Of a stretch of 10,882 nt of DNA, positions 1-6,840 are shown one piece after another. The stretch is from Rhodospirillales bacterium (GTDB lineage: Bacteria; Pseudomonadota; Alphaproteobacteria; Reyranellales; Reyranellaceae). The stretch is taken from NCBI GenBank assembly GCA_013205335.1, contig JABMNB010000687.1, positions 1-10,882 of the forward strand, read 5' to 3'. The notes under the pieces are model-generated. The model did not search any database. It was not told the origin of the DNA and saw only the letters and a list, made by a program, of their open reading frames with translations. The position numbers and the translations under genes were made by a program. The first letter of the stretch is position 1, and each line of letters starts with the position of its first letter.

Positions 1-227
1 CCGCATGAAGTTGGCGAGATTGTAGGCCAGGGCGTGCAACTGAAGACGCACCGCGTTGGCGGCGAACGAGCAGCACGACAGCCGTGTCCACTTGATCGCA
101 TTTTTGCCTTCTTTGATCCATTGCTCGCACGTCCCGCGCTTGTTGTAGAAGGCGACGACCCGCTCCACCGGTCGCGACAGATTGGTGACGATGAAGCCGA
201 CGCGGGGATAAAGCTCGCCGGGGTGCC
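1..227 (-). pseudogene. IS1380-family transposase, C-terminal remnant
   Basis: Reading the minus strand in the frame of codons 1-3, 4-6 and so on gives an uninterrupted peptide from HPGELYPRVGFIVTNL through YNKRGTCEQWIKEGK and KWTRLSC to LQLHALAYNLANFMR at the window edge. I recognise these as the conserved C-terminal third of IS1380-family DDE transposases, including the YxxRGTCEQWIKEGK block that carries the catalytic Glu. The frame is open to the window start, so the true C-terminus lies outside. At the other end homology stops after the His codon (223-225), where family members usually have Trp; there the sequence changes to the end of the neighbouring insertion sequence. The upstream two thirds of the transposase does not reappear after position 1320, so this copy is inactive. 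Family assignment is from memory of the motif, not from a search. Confidence 0.8.
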
Positions 228-1320
228 TGTGCCTACTGAGTACTACATCCGGCAATATTGATGATGAAGTCCGCCGAGAATCGGCCCCGTGACGACTTGG
301 CCGTACCGCTGCACGGACCGATGGCCCGGAGAATCCTTGGACAGAGATAAATGCGTCCGGACTTCATTGTAATAGCCGGCGTAGGCCGCAAGGATCCGGC
401 GCAGATGGGCCTCGCCGAAGACGACGATGTGATCGAGGCATTCCCGCCGGATCGATCCGATCAACCGCTCCGCGTGCCCGTTTTGCCAAGGTGAGCGCGG
501 CGCCGTCGGGTGATCACGGATGCCCATGGCCGCAAGACGCCTGGTGACGGCATGGCCGTAGGACGCGTCACGATCCCGGATCAGGTATTTTGGCGCTTCA
601 TCCCAAGGGAAGGCTTCGGTGATCTGGCGAGCGATCCATTCCGCCGTCGGATTGGTCGTCACCGTGAGCAATATCAGCCGCCGGCGCTGATGCCTGAGAA
701 TGACCAAAACGAAGAGCAGCTTGAAACCAATCGTCGGCACGACCAGGAAATCCATGGCGGCGATGCCGGTCGAATGATTGTGCAGAAAGGTCTTCCAAGT
801 CTGCGACCGCCCTCGCTCGTCCCTCGCCATATACTTGGCTACCGTCGACTGCGCGATGTCGATCCCGAGCTTGAGCAGTTCGCCATGGATCCACGGCGCG
901 CCCCACAGCCGGTTGGCCAGGCTCATGTCGCGGATCAGACGCCGGATCTCGATTGGAACCTTTGGCCGGCCGCCACGAGAGCGCGACTTCCAGCGCCAAT
1001 ACAGGCAGAAGCCCGCCCGATGCCAACGGATTAACGTCTCGGGCTGAAAAATAGTGACGGCGTTCAACACCGACGGGAACAGCCGATAGAGCCAGACGAA
1101 GAGCAGTCGGTCGGCGACCGACAATTTGGGCTTCGAGGGGACACGTCGGCGCAGCACGTTCAACTGATGCCGCAGCATCACAATCTCCGCTTCCAACCGC
1201 GCCCGCGTCTTGAACGGAGAGATCAGGACATGCAGGGCGAGGCTCAGAAACGCGATCATGGAGGCTCAGCCTACTCGATCCCGCCCCTCACGCCAGTGGA
1301 TGGAGTTTTCGGTATGGACA
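228..1320 (-). mobile_element. Complete insertion sequence with rve-type DDE transposase
   Basis: The limits come from a pair of imperfect terminal inverted repeats. The left end at 228-246 reads TGTGCCTACTGAGTACTAC. The right end at 1302-1320 reads inward TGTCCATACCGAAAACTCC. They match at 13 of 19 positions, and the element is about 1093 bp long with one transposase gene filling most of it. The left end coincides with the point where the IS1380 transposase homology stops, which supports the boundary independently. The right end is less sure because GGACA is repeated at 1316-1320 and 1321-1325, so it may lie 5 bp further out. No flanking target duplication is evident: the left flank ends GGGGTGCC and the right flank starts GGACACGC. 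The TGT...ACA ends would fit the IS3/IS481-like group. Confidence 0.72.
243..1259 (-). CDS. IS3/IS481-like transposase (rve integrase fold), 338 aa
   Basis: This DDE transposase would cut and join the ends of the surrounding insertion sequence. The N-terminal part (about residues 20-150) is basic and helical and begins with a run typical of this transposase group (LEAEIVMLRHQLNVLRRR, residues 22-39). The rve catalytic core follows. Likely catalytic residues are D170 (in AAMDFLVV), D229 (in LIRDRDASYG) and E264 (in SPWQNGHAERLIGSIRRE); the last two are 35 residues apart, as expected for a DD35E enzyme. The C-terminal YYNEVRTHLSL block is also typical. The frame is intact, at the usual length I recall for near-identical copies in Bradyrhizobium and relatives, so it may be active. 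It is a single ORF without the programmed frameshift of classical IS3 elements. Exact family is uncertain between IS3-related and IS481-related. Confidence 0.88.
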   Translation of the reverse strand: MIAFLSLALHVLISPFKTRARLEAEIVMLRHQLNVLRRRVPSKPKLSVADRLLFVWLYRLFPSVLNAVTIFQPETLIRWHRAGFCLYWRWKSRSRGGRPKVPIEIRRLIRDMSLANRLWGAPWIHGELLKLGIDIAQSTVAKYMARDERGRSQTWKTFLHNHSTGIAAMDFLVVPTIGFKLLFVLVILRHQRRRLILLTVTTNPTAEWIARQITEAFPWDEAPKYLIRDRDASYGHAVTRRLAAMGIRDHPTAPRSPWQNGHAERLIGSIRRECLDHIVVFGEAHLRRILAAYAGYYNEVRTHLSLSKDSPGHRSVQRYGQVVTGPILGGLHHQYCRM

Positions 1321-1404
1321 GGACACGCCCCCTCAGGTTTGAAAGCCCCGAAGGCACTGCGTCACCGCTCGACGCTGGACGACCCTTCAAGATCATCGAG
1401 GCCG

Positions 1405-2502
1405 TCAGCTAGCTGCGGCATAAAGATGGTGACGCAGGAAGTCCGGATCCGGATCGAAGCCCAACCCCGGGCCGGTCGGTACGTCGAGCGACTTCTGCCA
1501 ACGCGTGAGGCCGATACCGTAGAGATCCATCGAGTCGTCAGCCTCGACCGTGGCGAAATAGCCCTCCTCCTCGGTGACGGCGAGCATGTGCAGCGAAGCG
1601 AGCGCCGCCGGTCCGACGAACGGCGTGTGCGGCGCCACCGTCTTCTTCGCTGCAGCGAGCATGGCGAGCGCGCGCCGGGCTTCGGAGAGCCCTCCCAGCA
1701 TGCAGACATCGGGCTGCAGCACGCCGATTGCCGGAGTCTTGCTGTAGACCGCCATCTGCTCCGCAGAGCCGAAATCGGCGCCCATGCCGATTACGATCCC
1801 CGGCAAGGCCGGACATTCGAGCAGATCCTCGGGCGGCCAGAATGGATCCTCGAACCATAGCAGGCCGAGCGCTGCCCAGCGCTTCACATCGCGCCTGATA
1901 TCGGCCAGGCTGTGGGCGTTGTTGCTGTCGGCGACATAAGGCGTTGCAGAGGGAATCGCGCGACGCGCCTCCTCGATGACCTCGAGGTTCGCCTCGTGCA
2001 CCTTCACGGACGCCACGCCGGTTGCCAGCGCCTGCTCGACCCGCTGCCGTGCGCGGCCGGCATGATCGTACTTGTCGAGGCTTGCCATCACCGGCACCTG
2101 GTTGCGCCGGGCACCGCCCAGCATCACGGAGACCGACTGACCCGACGCCTTGCCGGCGATATCCCACAGCGCGATGTCGACGGCGGCCAGTGCGTTCAAC
2201 ACCGTACCGGCGCGGCCGAAACTCGCGAAGCGCTTGCGCGCCGACAGGTTCAGCGCCTCCTTCTGGTCTACCTGCTTGCCGAGATAGTGCGGTGCTATTG
2301 CATCACGAATGGTGGCAATCAATGCATTCTGCATCGGCGGGCGCAGGGACAGGCACTCACCGTACCCCACCAGACCGTCGCGTGTCGTCACGCGACAAAG
2401 GGCAAGGCACATATCGTCACTCGCCAGCGCCGATGGGACGTTGGCTGGCCGCTTCGCCCCCGGTAGCCTGAGGGCAATGGGTTCAATGCGGTCGATGATC
2501 AT
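1405..2502 (-). CDS. Enolase-superfamily enzyme (mandelate racemase/muconate lactonizing type)
   Basis: A 365-aa cytosolic protein with the family's two domains: an N-terminal capping domain (about 1-125) and a C-terminal barrel. Members abstract a proton alpha to a carboxylate, then racemise, dehydrate or lactonise the substrate using Mg2+. Visible active-site positions are K167-V-H169 (the KxK motif), D192 in VADSNNAH (first metal ligand), E218 in WFEDP (second metal ligand), and the D265/H292 dyad in LQPDV and APHTP. Two positions deviate: the second Lys of KxK is His, and the usual third ligand Glu is A242, followed by D243. ATG at 2502 is preceded by GGAG about six bases upstream. It is the last gene of the operon, 106 bases after the amidohydrolase, and ends 84 bases from the insertion sequence. 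The dyad favours an acid-sugar dehydratase or racemase; the substrate is unknown. Confidence 0.85.
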   Translation of the reverse strand: MIIDRIEPIALRLPGAKRPANVPSALASDDMCLALCRVTTRDGLVGYGECLSLRPPMQNALIATIRDAIAPHYLGKQVDQKEALNLSARKRFASFGRAGTVLNALAAVDIALWDIAGKASGQSVSVMLGGARRNQVPVMASLDKYDHAGRARQRVEQALATGVASVKVHEANLEVIEEARRAIPSATPYVADSNNAHSLADIRRDVKRWAALGLLWFEDPFWPPEDLLECPALPGIVIGMGADFGSAEQMAVYSKTPAIGVLQPDVCMLGGLSEARRALAMLAAAKKTVAPHTPFVGPAALASLHMLAVTEEEGYFATVEADDSMDLYGIGLTRWQKSLDVPTGPGLGFDPDPDFLRHHLYAAAS

Positions 2503-2557
2503 GCGTTGCTCCAGTCTCCGGACTGCGATGGGTGCTCAGACCGAGTCAGTGCCTTTT

Positions 2558-2587
2558 CCCCACCACGCCACTTCCAGTGTGGTGGGG
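2558..2587. repeat. Intergenic inverted repeat (9-bp perfect arms)
   Basis: CCCCACCAC at 2558-2566 pairs perfectly with GTGGTGGGG at 2579-2587, leaving a 12-base loop that could pair a little further inside. It lies in the 106-base gap between the amidohydrolase stop (2609) and the start of the enolase-superfamily gene (2502). Transcribed in the operon's direction it would form a very stable GC-rich hairpin. It is followed there by AAAAGG, not a U run, so it is not a standard intrinsic terminator. It could reduce readthrough, or protect the 3' end of a processed upstream mRNA. Confidence 0.55.
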
Positions 2588-2608
2588 ACAATGCATTCGG
2601 GCAAAGCG

Positions 2609-3745
2609 CTACGCCAGACGATAAAGTTTGGCGGCGTTGTCGCAGATCACCTTGCGACGTGTCGTTGCCGGCACATGGCCAAGCTCCTTCTTGATGAAGT
2701 CGCGCGAGTCCGGCCAGATGCCATCGGGATGGGGGTAGTCGGAGCCCCACATGACGTTGTCCTCGCCGAGCTCCTCCAGCAGTTTGATGCCGACCATGTC
2801 CGTCTGGTAGGTCGCAAAGCACTGGCGACGCCAGTATTCGCTGGGCTTCATCTTGAGGTCGAGATCCTTGAACTGGTCTTCCCACTCGAGGTCCATGTGT
2901 TCGAGTACATAGGGAATCCAGCCAAGGCCGGCCTCTCCAATCACCACCTTGAGGTCCGGATAGCGCTCCAATGCGCCGCTGAACATGAGCTGGATCAGCA
3001 TGTAGCTCATGTGCATCTGGAAGCCGGTGATGTGGGTCGCGAAGGCGCGGCGCGCGATCTTCGGCGTCATCTTGGTATAGTCTGGCGAACGGCCACCGAT
3101 CGTATGGAAGTGCACGGGAATCTTGGTTTCGTGCGCGATCTGCCACAGCGGCTCGTAAAAATCATCATAGAGCGGGATCATATCGGGCCGATTGGCGACA
3201 TCGATGCCGCGCACGCCGCGGTCGGCCGCCCGTTTCACTTCGGCCACGGCTGCCTTCATGTCATGGCTGGGTACGTTGGCAAGACCAATCAGGCGGTCCG
3301 GATGATGGCTGCAAAAGTCGTGCAGCCAGTCATTGTAGATGTGCAGCATTTCGCATGCAGCCTCGCCGTCGTTCAGGCGTCCGCTTGACCCGAGCACGCC
3401 ATAGAGCACCTCTGCCTGGACACCGTCGAGATCCTGGTCCTTGAGCCGCAGGTCGGGATCGGTCAACCGGCGAATGCCCTTCTTGCCATCCTCATAGAGA
3501 CCGGTCGCCGCCATGCGGTCCGACCGGTAGATCTCGCCTGGCACGTACTTGCGGCCCGCCGAACCCATGCCGTTCACCAGACCGAACTGGGCACCGTTCT
3601 TGCTGATCCATCGCGGGCCGTCGGGACCATTCTCGACGTGAGGCATGCGGTCCTTGAACTTCGCCGAGGCGTTGGCGGTGAACAGGTCCGTCGGTAGCCA
3701 GATCAGATCGATATGACCATCGGCCGAAATAACGTCGTACTTCAT
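2609..3745 (-). CDS. Amidohydrolase-2 family metal-dependent hydrolase/decarboxylase
   Basis: A 378-aa TIM-barrel protein of the ACMSD/gamma-resorcylate decarboxylase/LigJ-type group (amidohydro_2). Family members bind one divalent metal and decarboxylate, hydrate or hydrolyse aromatic-derived and unsaturated acids. Likely metal ligands are D9 and H11 in SADGHID, H214 in VHFHTIGG and D336 in MWGSDYPHPDG. The position where ACMSD has a catalytic His (SHAGG) is here GEAGLGWIPYVLEHMD with E271; this is common in the ADGH-type subgroup but argues against ACMSD activity itself. No signal peptide is visible, so it acts in the cytosol. The start is well supported: ATG at 3745 follows AAGGAG with about eight bases between. 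It begins 34 bases after the upstream lyase stop, consistent with cotranscription. The exact reaction is unknown; decarboxylase, hydratase and lactonase remain open. Confidence 0.88.
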   Translation of the reverse strand: MKYDVISADGHIDLIWLPTDLFTANASAKFKDRMPHVENGPDGPRWISKNGAQFGLVNGMGSAGRKYVPGEIYRSDRMAATGLYEDGKKGIRRLTDPDLRLKDQDLDGVQAEVLYGVLGSSGRLNDGEAACEMLHIYNDWLHDFCSHHPDRLIGLANVPSHDMKAAVAEVKRAADRGVRGIDVANRPDMIPLYDDFYEPLWQIAHETKIPVHFHTIGGRSPDYTKMTPKIARRAFATHITGFQMHMSYMLIQLMFSGALERYPDLKVVIGEAGLGWIPYVLEHMDLEWEDQFKDLDLKMKPSEYWRRQCFATYQTDMVGIKLLEELGEDNVMWGSDYPHPDGIWPDSRDFIKKELGHVPATTRRKVICDNAAKLYRLA

Positions 3746-3779
3746 CGTGCGCTCTCCTTGTTCAACAAGACTTTGATGC

Positions 3780-4655
3780 CTATTCCGCCGCCTGCTTCAA
3801 AGGCTGGCGGAACTGCGTCCGGTAGCGATCCCATTCATCCGCACCCGCGAGCTGGAAAACCTGCTGCGGGGTGATGTCGGATGTCGGCATGGGATGGCGA
3901 CCCTGCTGCTTCAGGTTGGCGAGTGCGATCTCGCAGGCGCCAAGAACCGAGCGCGACAGTACGCCGGGCAAAATCGTGAGCTTGTAGCCAAGCCCTTCGA
4001 CGTCGGAGAGCGCCATGTCCGGCGTCTTGCCGCGCCACACCATGTTCAGCAGGCACGGCCCCTTGACCAGGCGCGGCACCGCTTTCACCTCATCCAGTGT
4101 CTGCGGCGCCTCGACGAAGGCCATGTCGGCCCCGGCCTCAATCGCGGCATTGGCACGGCGGATCGCCTCCTCGAAACCCAGCGGCGCGCGCGAGTCGGTA
4201 CGGGCGATCACCATGAAGTTCGGATCGGCCTTGGCGCTCACTGCCGCCCGGATCTTGGCCACATAGTCCTCGATCGGAACGATCGTCTTGTCCTCCAGGT
4301 GGCCGCACTTCTTGGGAAAACCCTGGTCCTCGATGTGCAAACCGGCCACACCACGGCGTTCGTACTCCCGCACGGTGCGGATCGCGTTCAGCTCGTTGCC
4401 GTAACCGGTGTCGGCATCGGCGATCACCGGCAGCTTCACCGATGCAGCGATGCGGCCGGCGTTGTCGGCCATCTCGGTCATGGTAAGCAGACCATAATCG
4501 GGATAGCCCAAGCTTGCGGCGGTGCCGCCACCGGTCATGTAGATGGCCGAGAAACCCGCGCGCTCGATCGAGCGTGCGGTGATGCAGTCGTAGGCACCGG
4601 GGGCCACGACCATTCCCGTCTTCATTGCGTCGCGAAAAGCCTTCGTCACAGTCAT
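3780..4655 (-). CDS. Isocitrate lyase/PEP mutase superfamily lyase, copy A
   Basis: A 291-aa alpha/beta-barrel lyase. Relatives include 2-methylisocitrate lyase, 2,3-dimethylmalate lyase, oxaloacetate decarboxylase and carboxyphosphonoenolpyruvate mutase; they cleave or form a C-C or C-P bond next to an enolpyruvate-like intermediate with Mg2+. Seen are IYMTGGG (38-44), metal-binding D80 and D82 in ADADTGYG, E109, the lyase signature KKCGH (115-119) with catalytic C117, R152 in ARTD, E182 in VEAP and N204. The KKCGH cysteine favours C-C lyase over phosphonomutase activity. Position 207, often acidic in relatives I recall, is Trp (NMVWRGKTP). The frame stays open to 4970 inside the neighbouring gene, but ATG at 4655 is preferred because CTGGAG lies seven bases before it and homology to copy B starts there. 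Thirty-eight bases separate it from copy B upstream. Confidence 0.9.
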   Translation of the reverse strand: MTVTKAFRDAMKTGMVVAPGAYDCITARSIERAGFSAIYMTGGGTAASLGYPDYGLLTMTEMADNAGRIAASVKLPVIADADTGYGNELNAIRTVREYERRGVAGLHIEDQGFPKKCGHLEDKTIVPIEDYVAKIRAAVSAKADPNFMVIARTDSRAPLGFEEAIRRANAAIEAGADMAFVEAPQTLDEVKAVPRLVKGPCLLNMVWRGKTPDMALSDVEGLGYKLTILPGVLSRSVLGACEIALANLKQQGRHPMPTSDITPQQVFQLAGADEWDRYRTQFRQPLKQAAE

Positions 4656-4693
4656 TGGGTTGCTCCAGAAACGTGGGTGTCTAACTGGCGTAG

Positions 4694-5569
4694 CTATTCG
4701 GCCGCCTGCTTCCCGGGAGTACGGAACTGCGTTCTGTAACGATCCCATTCGTCGGCGCCCGCACGCTGAAAGGCCTGATGCGGCGTGATGTCGAGCTTGG
4801 GTGGGGGATGCCGCCCGCTGGCGAGGACCTCGGCCAGTATGCTGTCGCAGACACCTAGCGCCTCCTGGAACAGCATACCGGGCAGGATGGCGAGCTTGTA
4901 CCCCATGGTCTCGGCGTCGAGCAGGGGGACGTCGGGAGTCTTTCCGCGCCACACCATGTTCAACATGCACGGCCCTTTGACGAGGCGCGGCACCGCTTTC
5001 ACCTCATCCAGAGTCTGTGGCGCCTCGACGAAGGCCATGTCGGCCCCGGCCTCGATCGCCGCGTTGGCGCGCCGCACCGCTTCCTCGAATCCAAGCGGAG
5101 CCCGCGCGTCGGTGCGGGCAATCACCATGAAGTTGGGATCGATCTTGGCACTCACTGCCGCCCGGATTTTCGCGACGTAGTCGTCGAGAGGCACAATGAC
5201 CTTGTCTTCCAGGTGGCCGCACTTCTTGGGAAAGCCCTGGTCCTCGATGTGCAGACCGGCCACGCCGCGGCGTTCGTACTCTCGCACGGTGCGGATGGCA
5301 TTCAGCTCGTTTCCGTAACCCGTATCGGCGTCGGCGATCACCGGCAGCTTCACCGAAGCGGCAATGCGGCCGGCGTTATCGGCCATCTCGGTCATGGTGA
5401 GAAGCCCGTAGTCAGGATAGCCCAGATACGAGGCGCTCCCGCCGCCAGTCATATAGATCGCGGAGAAGCCGGCCCGCTCAATCGCGCGGGACGTCATGCA
5501 ATCGTAGGCACCGGGGGCCACGATCATCCCCTCCTTCATCGCCTCGCGAAAAGCCGCTGGCCTGCTCAT
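4694..5569 (-). CDS. Isocitrate lyase/PEP mutase superfamily lyase, copy B
   Basis: The tandem paralogue of copy A, also 291 aa and about 83% identical by my hand alignment without gaps. All active-site features are shared: YMTGGG, D80 and D82, E109, KKCGH at 115-119, R152, E182, N204 and the unusual W207. Differences cluster in the first 57 and last 88 residues, with only about seven in between. The start is set at ATG 5569: GGGAG lies seven bases upstream, whereas the TTG two codons earlier (5575) would sit almost on the ribosome-binding site. It lies 154 bases after the dioxygenase stop and 38 bases before copy A, so it probably belongs to the same transcript. A C-C lyase acting on a 2-hydroxy or 2-keto diacid is the best inference. 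The two copies may form a hetero-oligomer or handle different substrates. Confidence 0.9.
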   Translation of the reverse strand: MSRPAAFREAMKEGMIVAPGAYDCMTSRAIERAGFSAIYMTGGGSASYLGYPDYGLLTMTEMADNAGRIAASVKLPVIADADTGYGNELNAIRTVREYERRGVAGLHIEDQGFPKKCGHLEDKVIVPLDDYVAKIRAAVSAKIDPNFMVIARTDARAPLGFEEAVRRANAAIEAGADMAFVEAPQTLDEVKAVPRLVKGPCMLNMVWRGKTPDVPLLDAETMGYKLAILPGMLFQEALGVCDSILAEVLASGRHPPPKLDITPHQAFQRAGADEWDRYRTQFRTPGKQAAE

Positions 5570-5613
5570 CTTCAATCTCCCTTAACCTTTGCCTTCAGCC
5601 CCAGAATGGTTGC

Positions 5614-5706
5614 CTACGCGATCGAGAAACCAGCGATGCAGTCGATGGCGGTATGCGCCCCGCCTGACCCGTCTCCAGCGATGAGCGGCCTTGCCGGCGT
5701 GGACAT
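5614..5706 (-). CDS. Possible 30-aa ORF in the dioxygenase-lyase gap
   Basis: The 154-base gap between the dioxygenase stop and lyase copy B is the widest inside the operon. It holds an ATG at 5706 opening a 30-codon frame (starts MSTPARPLIAGDGSGG, ends AGFSIA) that stops at 5614. Only a poor purine-rich stretch (CAGGCGAG) precedes it. The peptide is not recognised. The frame also continues upstream through the dioxygenase gene as an overlapping shadow. It may be chance, or a remnant of a lost gene. Confidence 0.15.
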   Translation of the reverse strand: MSTPARPLIAGDGSGGAHTAIDCIAGFSIA

Positions 5707-5723
5707 CGCCTGCTCGCCTGCGT

Positions 5724-6830
5724 TCAAGCGGCTTTGGTTGTCTCCGGATCTATGTTGCGCATTCCTACTGCCGCTGCCTGGCGTGCATCGAAGGCACGCC
5801 GCGCTTCGTCGTAGTGATGCCCTTTCATGCCGCCGCGTACGGCCGCGGGCTCCGTCGTGCCGTAGAAGACCTCCCAGCTGTCCGGCAGCCGCCGAGAATC
5901 GGGGCGCGCCAGCCACAGTCGGTACAGGGTACGCTTCCGGTCCTCTTCGGGATGGTCCACGAAGCCGGTACGCGAGTGCAGCATGGTCTGATTGCACAGA
6001 ATCTGAAGGTCGCCAGGCTCAAGATTCATGCAGAACATGTTCTCTGGCCGCCGCAGGACGGTATCGAAGTATTCCATCGCCTCGAGCTGCAGAGTGGTGA
6101 GCCTGGGCACGCCTTCCAATTTCTGAGCGTTCAGAATCCGATTGCGGTTCCATTTGCAGAAGACGCGGCCGTCTCTCACGGCGCAGACGGGCGCCGCGTA
6201 CCATGGCTCCTCGCCCTCCGACTCCTCGCCATTGCGGCTGAACGTGTAGTCGGACGTGAGCGCCTCGGCATAGTCGGGACGTTCCTGCACGACGACGTCG
6301 TAGGCGGTGGCTGCACTGGCGCACATACTCATGCCGCCTTGCGGAGCCTGATTGTAGCAGGACAGCAACACCACGTCGGACCCGTCGACATGGAAGTCGA
6401 GCTCAGCGCTGGAATTGTAGCCGCGGCCCGTCGCGCTGCGATAGGAGAAGCCCGCGTTCTTGACCTCGGTGATGTAGTCACTTGCGCGGTTCTGAGGCCG
6501 CGCAACGCCGAAATGCAGACCGATCGCCCAAGTCATGAGCCTGAATTCCGCCGGCGTAACGCCGTCGCGCGGAAGGTTCTTCACCAAGGCCATCGCACGA
6601 CCGTCACGTACCTGGCGGAAGACAGCGGCCAGGGTTGGCAACGATCGCCGCAGAGCGAAGTCGTCACGACGCCAGTCGAGGATCGACCCGTCGATCAAGC
6701 CGGCGGTTCGCACCGCCGAGCGCACGGCCTCCAGGAGTTCGGCGCTTTCCGGCGGAGACAGCGCATAAATCCAGCTCTTGTCCGCCTGGACCTCGACGAC
6801 GGTCCAGGCGGCGGGAGACTTCTCAAGCAT
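5724..6830 (-). CDS. TauD/TfdA-family Fe(II)/2-oxoglutarate dioxygenase
   Basis: A 368-aa non-haem iron oxygenase of the double-stranded beta-helix fold. The family couples 2-oxoglutarate decarboxylation to hydroxylation of a substrate, often releasing an acid or opening a C-heteroatom bond. The facial triad is visible: H147 and D149 in LDFHVDGSD, and H285 in MLHSRTGF. R300 and R304 (RKRTLYRLWLA) are the candidates for binding the 2-oxoglutarate carboxylate. It is longer than TauD or TfdA (about 280-300 aa) because of an N-terminal region of roughly 80 residues and an insert near 190-225, so it need not use taurine or 2,4-D. ATG at 6830 has AAGGAG six bases upstream, and that site overlaps the stop region of the upstream solute-binding gene, about ten bases away. 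This indicates coupled translation. It is probably the first cytosolic step of the pathway. Confidence 0.9.
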   Translation of the reverse strand: MLEKSPAAWTVVEVQADKSWIYALSPPESAELLEAVRSAVRTAGLIDGSILDWRRDDFALRRSLPTLAAVFRQVRDGRAMALVKNLPRDGVTPAEFRLMTWAIGLHFGVARPQNRASDYITEVKNAGFSYRSATGRGYNSSAELDFHVDGSDVVLLSCYNQAPQGGMSMCASAATAYDVVVQERPDYAEALTSDYTFSRNGEESEGEEPWYAAPVCAVRDGRVFCKWNRNRILNAQKLEGVPRLTTLQLEAMEYFDTVLRRPENMFCMNLEPGDLQILCNQTMLHSRTGFVDHPEEDRKRTLYRLWLARPDSRRLPDSWEVFYGTTEPAAVRGGMKGHHYDEARRAFDARQAAAVGMRNIDPETTKAA

Positions 6831-6840
6831 CGGGTTCTCC

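Noticed and set aside
2309..3388. 359-aa plus-strand open frame
   Set aside because: It lies antisense to the enolase-superfamily and amidohydrolase genes, whose products have clear conserved motifs and ribosome sites. Its translation has no recognisable motif and mirrors codon bias on the other strand.
3757..3769. CTTGTT-C-AACAAG perfect short palindrome just upstream of the amidohydrolase ribosome site
   Set aside because: Six-base arms with a one-base centre are expected a few times by chance in 10 kb, and there is no second copy elsewhere in the operon to suggest an operator.
4656..4970. 105-residue N-terminal extension of lyase copy A
   Set aside because: The extension runs through the 3' end of copy B in another frame, is Arg-rich and unlike any family N-terminus. 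A Shine-Dalgarno and paralogue alignment support the ATG at 4655.
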